64,000 bases of DNA from NCBI RefSeq assembly GCF_024763615.1, contig NC_077223.1:23374001-23438000 (forward strand), read 5' to 3'. The translations under genes and the position numbers were made by a program. The notes below the pieces were generated by a model that saw only the letters and a program-made list of their open reading frames with translations, ran no database searches and was not told where the DNA came from. Every line of letters begins with the position of its first letter. Positions within the stretch are counted from its first letter, which is position 1. The DNA comes from Phlebotomus papatasi (taxonomy: Eukaryota; Arthropoda; Insecta; Diptera; Psychodidae). This document shows, one piece after another, positions 36,178 to 47,800 of the stretch.

Positions 36178-36579
36178 ACATTAACAGTAAAATGCTCACC
36201 GCATTTCGTTACTTTACCTATTTTCATTGCAATTCTTACGCAAATTCTCGATTACCGTATTACCTTATCTCATACTCGGTGGCACTAGGTGAAAATAATA
36301 AAAGAAAATTGAAGAAATAAAACGAAAATTCGATAAACGGTGAGCAAGAAAAAAACCGTACGATTAATTTCTCTTACAGTTTTTTTTCTTGCTCATCGTT
36401 TATCGAATTTTCGTTTTATTTCTTCAATTTTCTTTTATTATTTTCACCTAGTGCCACCGAGTATGAGATAAGGTAATACGGTAATTGAGAATTTCCGTAA
36501 GAATTGCAATGAAAATGCGTAAATTAACGAAATACGGTGACGCTACGGCGAGCATTTTATTGTCAATGTGATTCTGCCC
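36178..36579. mobile_element. Near-perfect 402-bp palindrome, GGGCAGAATCACATT ends, TAA-flanked
   Basis: The ends GGGCAGAATCACATTAACAG and CAATGTGATTCTGCCC are inverted, and the pairing continues almost without break to the centre (ACGAAAATTCGATAAACGGT on the left, mirrored on the right), leaving a loop of only about 30 nt. The 3-bp duplication TAA on both sides and GGG-type ends fit the PIF/Harbinger superfamily. Non-coding. Confidence 0.85.
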
Positions 36580-36769
36580 TAAATCCTTCCTGAAATCTCA
36601 CAAATTTATTCCATAAGAAAAAAAATAATTTCAAATTGATATATTACCTTTTTGCTTTTTCAGTGTCAAAAGTGTCACATTACATCGGATTTTCTTATTA
36701 TCTCATTGATGTTGAGCACAAGCAAAAATATTATATTGTTTTTAACTCACTGAGTTATATCACAGTGTT

Positions 36770-37460
36770 TGCAATTAAAAGTTAATATTTTCACATTCTC
36801 ACAATATAATTCTTCTTCTAATCTCTCCCGCAAAATCGCTCTATATATTTGCCGTATACTACAAGAAATTCACGCTGATTCTTCATTTTTTTGTTCTCTC
36901 ATTTATAATCTTTCATGCAACATCTGTTTGCTATCGCATTTTTTGTTCTTGTTTTTGTTTTTTTTTTTTCATTTTCTCTTTTTTTTTTAATTTTTCCCCA
37001 TGAAATGATATGGTTTAATGAAATAATTCTTTTTTTCTCTTAAATTTTTTAAATAATAAAATTTCTATTATCATATTCATCACCTAACTAGAAATTAATT
37101 TGAACGAATGCTTGGCGTAATTCATGAGATAATTACGCATTAGCACAATATTAAAATTAAAAATTTATTTTTTCTACCATGAAATTTTTTAAAATGTTAA
37201 TAAATTGTAAAAATTCTCCTAAAAATCATTCATCATTGAAACATAATTAATTAATTACCATCTAATAAAATTCTACATATAGTAATTCTCTTCGAATAAT
37301 CGCAATATTTACACCGAAAAAAAAATAAAAGGTCAACGTGAGGAAAGAGTTGATAAAAAAACAAAAAAATATATATTATTAAATTAAGCTATGTCAATGT
37401 CTAATAGTATTTCTTCTTTCCCAAAAGGAAGCGTCTATAGCGCGAGTAATTAATTGGATT
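36770..37460 (-). other. Region downstream of gene B; 3' UTR and beyond
   Basis: AT-rich and pyrimidine-rich on the plus strand, with no gene. The first minus-strand AATAAA past the stop of gene B is at 37169-37164, giving a 3' UTR of about 0.3 kb. Nothing else is recognised. Confidence 0.4.
37164..37169 (-). terminator. Candidate poly(A) signal of gene B
   Basis: AATAAA on the minus strand about 290 nt after the stop codon (37463-37461). Its position is reasonable, but the hexamer is frequent in this sequence. Confidence 0.3.
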
Positions 37461-38819
37461 TCAGAGAACAGACTCACGCTGATTGACCTCCTTATCGACA
37501 TTCTTCTTGCCTTCTTCGGAAATGCTCTGGGGCTGCTCGGTGGATGGAGATGGCGCTGTATGAACAATCTTCGGCACCATTGTGATAGGTTCATCGTCAT
37601 CGGCGAGATCTTCGGCGGGCTCTTCGTCAATGGGCGTAAGTGCTTCTTCAGGATAGGCAGGTGCATCTGTAGCTTTAACGCATCTGAAAAGAACACCACG
37701 AGAAAAACTCTCTGACTAAAATTATGTTCAAAATGGGAGAAATCAATCAAAAGTGGAACCTCTTCATCAGTGGAGCCATGAAGCTGGTGATAGTGGAGAT
37801 CAGGAAGAAGAAACCAGCCATGTAAAATGGAATATCGTAACTCTGAGTAGCATCATAAACAGCACCAGCCAGGGGAGATCCAATAATTGCAGCAGCACCC
37901 CTAAATAGGATCAACAAGCCAAAGGCATTTGTCAGCTTGTCCAGACCCAGGAGATCGACAAGAAGAATGGAAGTGAGAGAGATATATCCGGCTGAAAAAG
38001 TGGTCAAAAGAGGTCAATTAATTAATTCTCATCAAATCTTCGCGTTTCAGACGATTTCTGACTGAGAAATGATATCATGCTGTTTGTCCGTCTGTGTGTC
38101 CGGCTATTACCACGCCTAGAGCCCAAACGATTAGAGATAGAAACTTGGTACCTTCGTGGAACCCCCTTACATCAACCCTGGGACCATTAACATGCCACTT
38201 ATTCCCCTCACTCCTCTCCTTCCCAAGAAAAACCATGTTTGTTTTTGGATCAAGGCGGACATTTCGTCCTTATACGAAAATACCCTTGAATCATTCCTAA
38301 TAATGAATAATTTTTCCTAATAATTTTTCAAGACCAAAGGTTAGGCTCTAGAGCAGGCCTGAGCTAAAATAAAAGCCAAAGTGAATTTGGTGGTGCCAGT
38401 TGGTATTCTTCGAAATGCCGCGAAAATTCACGTAGAGAAAATGAGAGGTTTGTAATGTGAAAATTGCTTAATTCCTTAAAGTTAAGACATTTTCACAAAA
38501 AATCATTATTATTAATTTAGTTGATTAAAGTTATTTGGGGTAATTGTGAATAACTGTCGATATTACAACAAAAACATTCGGATGAAATTTTGAGATGAAG
38601 GCTCATATTCTTGTGAGGTGTCCCAAAATTCAGGATAGGTTTGAGAAAAACCCTTTTGTACAACACTATTTTGATTAATAAGGAATGCAAAAGTACATAT
38701 TACAAAAAGGGACACGACCTGCTAATAAGGATAAAATAGAGAAGAAAATATTTTGTCGCACTTCAGAGATTTTCTGCAACCGCAGCGCCGCCAGACGTTT
38801 GTCAAGTGAGTTATTTGTG

Positions 38820-38853
<34 letters not shown>

Positions 38854-41800
38854 GAGTTGAATTGCGCGCGATTTAGGAAGCTTGTCATTTGAAATGATTT
38901 TTTCTTTAAATTTCTTCATATTTCCGCAAGATTCAAGTAAAACGGTGTTTAGTGAACAGCTATCCGTCTTCCGACAAGGATATCAAAAAGACAATTTATT
39001 TTTATGAGAGTTTTTCTTTCTATTATATCTTTTTGGCGCAAAAATATTCATCATGGCACCGTGAATAAGCGAGATTAGTGTTACCAGCACGTCTATCTGC
39101 CATTTCCATTAGAACTATCAATACAAAATTTCCGATACTACACGACTTTTAATAAGCACAGGTCTGCTCTAGAGAGCGTATTTCTCGACCGAATGGGGTC
39201 ATGTTTAGGTCGTGGAGGTCTTGGAATTTCGATAAAACTCAACCGGTTCCAATCGGTTCTGAATCGGTTATAAATCAGTTCATTACCAACAAAAGGCAAG
39301 ACTGGTCTTGAGCGGATTAGATCTCTAATTCGACTCTCACAATTGTGAGTTCATAAAAAGGATGCCAAAGTACGGGAGACCGGGGCAAAACTTGTCAAAA
39401 CGCAAATTTAATTCTTTCACGAGCTCTGAGAAAACTTAAATCTTTTATAATGAGCATATTCTTATAGGAAATTTACTGCTCTACAACATTGCAGAAGACT
39501 ATTTTGTTCTATCTCGAAAGAAATGTGATTTACGAATCATTTTCTAAAAGTCGATTTTGTGGAGATTCTCAAAATTGCTGGGGCAAATTTTGTCAGTCTT
39601 CGGATAATTTGTGACGTTTTACTCTCGCAAACGTTAAAAATATCAAATAAACATATTTTTATAGGAAATTTATTCCTCTACAACTTTGTCGAAGATAATT
39701 TTTCTCTATCTTAACGAGAAATGTGCTTAAATTGAGCTAATCAGTATTGATATTTTAGGTCTTCGTGTCTGCTCATTCCGAGATCGGTGGGTCGCATCCT
39801 GCATTGCTCATTATTCGTTGAGGGGCGTCATTTTTTGGAATGAACTCCCACGAACGCGCAAGCGGGAGCTTTTGAGTCGTTTTGCGTCACTGATTGGGAG
39901 TATCTAAGATCTGCCTTTTCTTTTTCGTTTTATTTTATGTTGTTCATTTGTTTTTTTTATTATTTTTCTTCTTTTCTTCTTTTATTATGTACACTATTCC
40001 TGTATAAGAGGGCATGCCCTACTGCTTTATCAATAAATGTAAAAATATAAATGTAAATATTTTCTGTAAGCCAAATATTCCAAAAATAGGGCTCAAAAAT
40101 GTCATTAATTTTTATTTTACATAATCCATCCTCGAATCCCTTGAAACTTTGTAGGTTTAAGAAGGTTCATGAAGGCTATCTATAATGTCTATAATAAAAA
40201 TTTCAAGCGTCAGTCTCTTTTATTTTAGAAAATAGTGAATATTGAAATTTTCGTTTTGACAAATTTTGCCCCAATCTCCCGTACTTTTGAAATATATCTA
40301 AGTCAGGAATTCGAGCACGTCGCATAGTCTGGGACGCTTTACCACACTTTTTATCACATAAAATTCAGAACAGCCGTTTTAGACAACCAAAACTTAAAAA
40401 GAATCCTTGTAATGGACCTTATACAAAAGGATCAAAATGCTCGGTTTTCATTTGAGCCTCAATATCGGGATTAAAAAACAATCTCGCAAAAAAATGTATG
40501 TAAATGTAATGTAGCTAATCGTAAATGTTCATAAAATGTTCGACAGGAAAACAAACATTTACGAACAAATGACAACATTTTACAAACATTTTTTGTGTGT
40601 TTACGACCATTTACGAACAAATGTTTGCAAAAGTACAAAAAATGTTCGTCAAATGATCATGTTACGAACAATGTTTTTGAAAAAAGTACAAACTTTTACG
40701 AACTTGTTTGTGGGTTATACAATTCACGAGCATTTTGTAAGTCCCCCAGAGGAATTCACAAACATTTACAAAAATTTTTACAAAATATTTTTTTCTGTGT
40801 AAATGGGTATTCACATATAAAAATCAACCTTGAGGCAGTCCTAGGATAAAGTGGCTTATTCATATTCAGAATCTTGCCTTGAAGTGCCTTGAGATCGAAC
40901 CCGAACAACTTTCTGAAGTTCCTTGGCTGCTAAACTAGACGTTATGAGCCCGCGATCCCAATAGGGATAATTGGTTGAAAATGATGATGGTGATAGGGTA
41001 AAATGATGTAATTTGGAACCGTTTACAATTTGGGGCACTTGAGATTTTCTCATTGTTTCAGATGAGCAAAGAGAAAACAAAGATCGCAAAATAGAAGAAA
41101 AAGACGTTTCAGAAGAAAACGAACAGATTTCTTCCTTTTAAATCTCTAAAACACTGAGAAAATCTCAAATGTCCCAAATTGTAAATGGTTCCAAATTACC
41201 CCATTTTACCCTATATAAAAACAATAGCAATAAATACTCACAGACAGCAACGCCAAAGAAGATAGCCATGACAACGTAGGCGCCATAGGAATTGCAGAAG
41301 GGCGTCAGGGCTACAGCAATGGTCGATACGACGAGACACATGTTATTGAGGAGAAGAGAATCCACCTTGGGAAAATCAGCTACATAGCCACAGATCACAC
41401 GACCAAAAGTATTGGTGATACCGATAATTGAGAGGAGGAAGGAGGCAGAGTTCTGATTGATTCCGGACAGAACAGCAGCATCCACAAGGTAGACAAATGG
41501 CACATAAAGACCAGCCATGCCGAACACATTTGAGATTCCGATCATCATGAAGACTGGATCCTTGAGCAGACTGACATCCAGCATAGTGGCCAAAGCGGAT
41601 TTGAAAGAGTCAGGCAATACGAGGCATGGACACAAGTCATACTCTGCAAAAATCAGATTAAGTTCCAGGATAACTATCCAATGCAACTTCTCAGAAAAAC
41701 TTACTCTCGCCACGCTCGATGTCTTCACCACCATCCCGAACATCCATCCGGCTAGTTTTCTCATATTTTGGCAGCGAAATTACCGAATTGCGATAGTGCG

Positions 41801-44800
41801 ACAGAGACTTTTGAGATTGGAATTCACGCAAATTGGTCACAGATCCAGAGTAGAAGATATCCTTGCGAGACATTGGTCTAACAATTGCAGGACGTTCCTT
41901 GGACAGAGAGCTCTTGGACATGTACACAAATTCTCCATCCTATTTGGAATATCCAAGAAAAAATGTTAAAAGTGTAATTAAAAAACTACTGACTTTTGTT
42001 ATACGGGCTTCAGACTTAAGGCTTAGCCATAAGGCTTAACTTCTCTAATTTCTTGTCAAGATTTCTTTAGAAAATTTTGGCTTGTAATTGGATATTAAGA
42101 GTGAACGATCTTCCAAGATCCTCAAAGAAAACAATATCTTGTTATTTAGGATTTTGAAATCTGTGAGACATAGATGGCTAAACCTTTAGTCTGAAGACCG
42201 TTTTAGCCAGAGATTTTTATTCTGTTAGTGTGTCTTAATATTAAGTGTATTGAAATTTTCCTACACCTTTGCTAGCGGTTTAACTATAAAATTTCGCATC
42301 TCCCAAATTACTAATTTTATAAGCACGTTATAAGTGTTGAGCTAGATTTTGCGATTAGACCGGAAAAATTATTTGGTAAAGCTTGGGAGGATTTTGTAAT
42401 ATTCCCAGTTTTTTTCTCCGAGAATCGATTTTTTAAACTGGCAAATTCTAAATTGAATTTGGATTAGGCTTAAACATGTATCAAAATGAGTCAATTATTC
42501 GTGTGCCAATTCACATAACCCCTTAAGGGGTAACGTGGATAAAAAAAGTCAGCATATTTTCTCTTTTCTTCAACATGATACAAAAAAAAACTAAATACGA
42601 GTTCTCAGGTATATAAAAGTACGAAATTCAACCTATATTTTCTGAAATTTTTCTTTTAAACATTTTAAAAATTCAAATACTAAGACCTGATACACACTAC
42701 ATACACACAAACAACTGATACAGTGGCGGCCATAAAAATATAATCACTCCTGACAACTTGAGTTTTTTATCTTTTGTTAAGTTTTTTCTAGTATGTTTAA
42801 AAAAAATTAATTTAGAAATGTTAACGTAATTGCCCTACGTCGAAAAAGTGCAGTACTGGCCACAAAAGGTCTGTATTTTAAAAAAAAATAGAATCACTTT
42901 TATTTATAGTCATAAACTGAATTTCATTTCGAATATTTCAATAATAACAAAATTTTATTCTAATGTCAGTAATTATTTAGTATCTTAACAATTAATTTTC
43001 CAAGTTTGGATAAAGGAAACTATGGAAAATGAGAGAAAATGGATATTTTTTGTTAGAGGCTCTATTAGATTTTTGAGGCTACGAAAGCATGAAATGATCG
43101 TAAAAGTCATAGCTAACCATAATAAATTGCGAAAATCAATAATCCATAACACAATATAGTGTTTACGTGAACGTAAGACTTGGAATTTTGGTTGCTATCG
43201 GTTCCACGTTCCAATGGTATTAAGAAAGCAACAACAATTCAGGATTTTCGAACTGATCAATGAGGTTAAAGTAACCTAGCATTTTTTCGCAAGGTTTTTT
43301 ATAAGAAAAATAAAGTTTAGAAGGTCCTCAAATAAGTCCTGGATAAGTTAGAACTAGATTTTTATCAACAGGGTTACTTGGAAGGACTAGTATGATGACG
43401 CGGTTAATTACCGTAATAAGAGAAGTTTGAATTTTCCAATAAGTACCAAGTCCTGGAATAAAGCTAATCACAAAAGAGTCCTTTTTTATGATGAAACTGA
43501 ATTTATTCAACATTTTTCCGAAGTAAAATGCTGTATATGGCTCCACTCGGACAAAATTTTTGAATCTATGGCATACAAGAACAACTATCATTTTTCTACG
43601 TTTCAAGGGTTTCAAGGATATTTACACTGTGTTTTCATGTTCGTCCTTCAAAGTGATACAAATGATCAAAATCTATTTCTAACTTAGTCAGGACTTATCT
43701 CAGGACCCTTTCAACTTTATTTGTCCCATAGAAAACCTTGCGATAAAATGTTAGGTTGATCTTAACACATTGAACAATTCGAAAATCCTGAATTGTTGTT
43801 GCTTTCTTAATACCATTGGAACGTGGAACCGATAGCAACCAAAATTTCAAGTCTTACGTTCACGTAAACACTATATTGTGTTATGGATATTGATTTTCAC
43901 AATTTACTGTGGTCAGCTATGACTTTTACGATCATTTCATGCTTTCGTAGCCTCAAAAATCTAATAGAGCCCCTAACAAAAAATTATCCATTTTCTCCAA
44001 TTTTCCATGGTTTCCTTTATCCAAACTTGGAATATTAATTGTCAAGATACTAAATAATTACTGACATTACAATAAAATTTTGTTATTATTGAAATATTCG
44101 AAATGAATTGCAGTTTATGACTATAAATGAAAGTGATTCTATTTTTTTTTGTCCCAGCAGAACATCACTATTGACGCATTCTGAGTAAAAATACAGACCT
44201 TTTGTGGCCAGTACGGTACTTTTTCGACGTAAGGGAATTACTTTAACATTTCTAAATAACAATTTTTTTAAACATACTAGAAAAAACTTAACAAAAGATA
44301 AAAAACTCAAGTTTTCAGGAGTGATTCTATTTTTATGGCCGTCACTGTAGATAAATTAATTTCGGATAAAAATGAGTTATTGGTCATGAAACGATTAATT
44401 TATGGTTCATTGCCAATCCATAACCGATTGGAAACAGTTCAAGCTTGTCAGAAATTCCAGGACCTTACCAAGGAGCCAAAAACTGATACCATTCGATTGA
44501 GAAATACGCCTCTTTGGAGCCATATAACCTTTGACCTTTAACCTTTAGAGAAAAATTAGAGGCATATTAATGGTCCTAGGGACGATTAAAAGGGAGTGGA
44601 GTGTCCCATGAAGGTCCCAAGTCTCTATATCTGACACTGTGCCATCTAGGCGTGGTGTAACGGCCAGACGGACAAACAGCATGACATCATTTTTCAGAAA
44701 TCATCTGAAACGTACAGATATGTCTAGAAACGTGATCTTCGGTAGGTAGAAGGTGGAAATTATGGGGTTTAAAAAAAAATCGAGGGATTATCCTGATACA

Positions 44801-47800
44801 AAAATATCTCAATTTGAATTTATTAAACTCAAAAGTCCGGCAGGGAAATTTTTAGCCACGCCTATTATCGTTATAAAGGACTTGTGAGGAAATCTTTAAC
44901 AAACAGTTTGAACCAGATCGGAATACATGATTAAAAAAAAATAGATGAGATAAGAATCTCAAATTACTCAAATCCATAACCAAAAAAGCAGTCTTGTAAA
45001 AAGTTTACCTCAACTAAAATTCCTATTTTTTGTTAAATTAAAGATTATTAAAACATTATACCAAGTAAATTAGATCATAAATATTTTTCTACAAGAATAT
45101 TTCAAATACTATAACTAATTTCCAGTATACTGCATAAGTATACAAGAAAATTCTAACAACTACAGAAGTTTTAAACCTTGATAATAAAAAAAATGTTGCA
45201 TTTGCCGGTTGAATAGTCACCTGTCACTCTATTGTCTGTTTAAATGAGAGATGCGAAAGAGGTCAATGTTAATAGTTAGTAAAGAAACTAAGAAAAAAAA
45301 ACGGGGGAACTACTAAAAAGCAATCATTCGACCCTTCCACTGCAATTTAGAAATTTAGTTCAAAAAGCAAAAAAAAAACTTTAAAAAAGATACGAAAAAT
45401 AAGATTAAATAGCCAATTGAATGTTTGTATTTACTAACACTGTCGTCTGTATTGTTTGGTCTGCTTCCGGTAACTGAGCTTGCCGACAGTTTTAATTGAG
45501 TGTTCTTACGTACTTCGCCATTGTTGCTACCCATGTCGGCACGAGAGCTGGCCTTTATTGCGGCCAAGGATGGTTTGAAGCGTTCTCCCTGCGATGTCTT
45601 CCGGATGCGATCGAATGTTGGAACTGAACCATTTTTGGGGATACCTAAATAAATCTTTCATTAGCAAAGTAAGGCCAGATAGTATTATGAAATAATCTCT
45701 TTTCAGCCCTCACCTTGAGCTTGAGTGGAAAAAGCCGGCTGAGAAGCATTTCTGGGCATATTTTTAGCCGGTGGCTCTACCAATCCATCGGATTCTGAGA
45801 CTCTGTGAGGACGCCTTTTGGGCTTATTATCAGGCTGAGCAGCTGCAGGTTCAGTCGTCTCCGCATGATCAGCCACCTTGGATTCGCTAATTGTTGGCAG
45901 AGTGGCCACAGGATGGAGACCACCCTGAGCTGCTGCAGCCAATTGATCCAGTGCTAAACTTGAATGAACTCCTGGTTCAGTATTCAGTGGCAATTTCATG
46001 CGTTTCTCCATTGTTCCATCAGGCAATTGAACCATAAAATAAGAACCTCCAATAGATCCCCTTTCCAACTGAAGACGCTTCTCTTCGTACATCCGCTGCA
46101 TCAATGGCTTCATCCTCTTCTTCTTTGGATACTCAAGAGGTCTCATTAGAGCACCAAAGATCGCACAATTTAGAATCAATCCAGCAAGGATGTAATTAGC
46201 ATTCTTCCAATCCATATGTTCCAGCAGAAATGTTGCCATAGGTGCAAAAGCAAAAGTACCAAATCCTGATCCACAGACAGCAATTCCCGTAGCCAGAGAT
46301 CTCTTTGTCTCAAAGTAGTACCCCACAGCAACAACGGCCGGTAGGTAAATGAGACCAAAGCCAAAACCTGATTACATGAGATGACAAAAATTCCAGAGAA
46401 CTTAGTCAGACCACTTAGGATTGCAAAAAAAATGAGTGAAATATTTCAAGTGCAACAACATCATAAAATCTACTCTACTGACATACATTTTTTTCTTCAT
46501 ATTCTTATAATTTTAATTAATATTGTGGCGAAGGCAAGAAAAACACAGAAATTGCAAAGTGGAAGTTTAAAATGTCTTCTCGTTCAATTCCACTAAAAGG
46601 AATATTATAATCTTGTTTGCTATTGTGGAATTTTTATCCCATGATCAAAAATTAAGAGGAAAATTTTGACGGATTGAGTTGCATTTTGCATCTAAATTTT
46701 TGCTGCAACAAATTATAATGCATGGCGTTTGAAAATAGAAAGAGAATTTTATGATGGACACATGACGTTAATATTGTTGCCGAAACATCAAAAGCAAATA
46801 TTCCTATACCGCAAGAAAAATATTGGCGTATACTGAAGAGGTAAACTAATATGAACACGAGGGAAATATTTCTAATGATTTAGTTTACACACATGAAAAA
46901 ATTGCAAGGTTTCGTTTTATCAGAAAAAAAAACTTTTAAAAATTACACAACTTAGGGTAAATTAAGCTAATTCAAAACCTGCTCCAAATGGAAATTTTTC
47001 GCTACGCCAAATGGAAACGTCATTGTTTTCATGATAAATACAGTACTAAATTATTATATTTATATATTTTCTATACCTCAGTTTAATTATTGAGTTAATT
47101 TTGCTCCAAATAAAGCGAAAATCCAATCATATTCACAAATTTTAATTTGCTAATTTCTCAGAAAAATTAAAAGTGTACCTTTTCACCATCGAATTTTTCA
47201 TCGATCGACCCGATCGACCATGTTTTACAATGAAAAACATAATAAAGTGACTGTTGTTTATTCGTTTTGTTTAACATTTATGCCATATTTCTGGCTAATT
47301 TTAGTCAAATTCAGTGTTAATCTTCATTGTTAACAGTACGTGAATTTTTCAAATGAAATAATTACCTATTTCGTGAACAAAAGGGTTTTTCTGAAGTGTC
47401 TGCAAATGCTTCAATAGGAAACCCCGGAAATATGATTTTTTTTTGAGATTCTCCTATTGTTTTAGATGGGAAAGGAGAAACGACCAGGAATAAGAACAAA
47501 TCCCGCACTTAAGAGCAACTCAACAAGGTTTAGTAAGCCTTTCGTTGCGGTTTCATAAACATTGTTTGTCTCCAATTAGAAACTTTCCCTTGTCTCCATT
47601 TGGATTAATATGTTTCCAGTAGAAGCATTTTGCGCTCGCGTTTTTTTCTTGCATTTAAGAAGTTTTCAAATTATATCTAAAGAATTTTCACTAAATAGTA
47701 ACATTCTAGAAGAGTCAAGGAGCAAACTTATACAATTCTCTTCAGAAAAAAATATATAATTAGTGTTGAATCTTCTGGATCTTCTGTTAAAGTTAAAGCC

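Noticed and set aside
41517..41969. 150-codon plus-strand frame
   Set aside because: It is the antisense shadow of gene B exons 7 and 8 and has no codon pattern or domain of its own.
43328..43687. Functional transposase in the giant palindrome
   Set aside because: Only a fragment like the first catalytic block is present; the element is non-autonomous.
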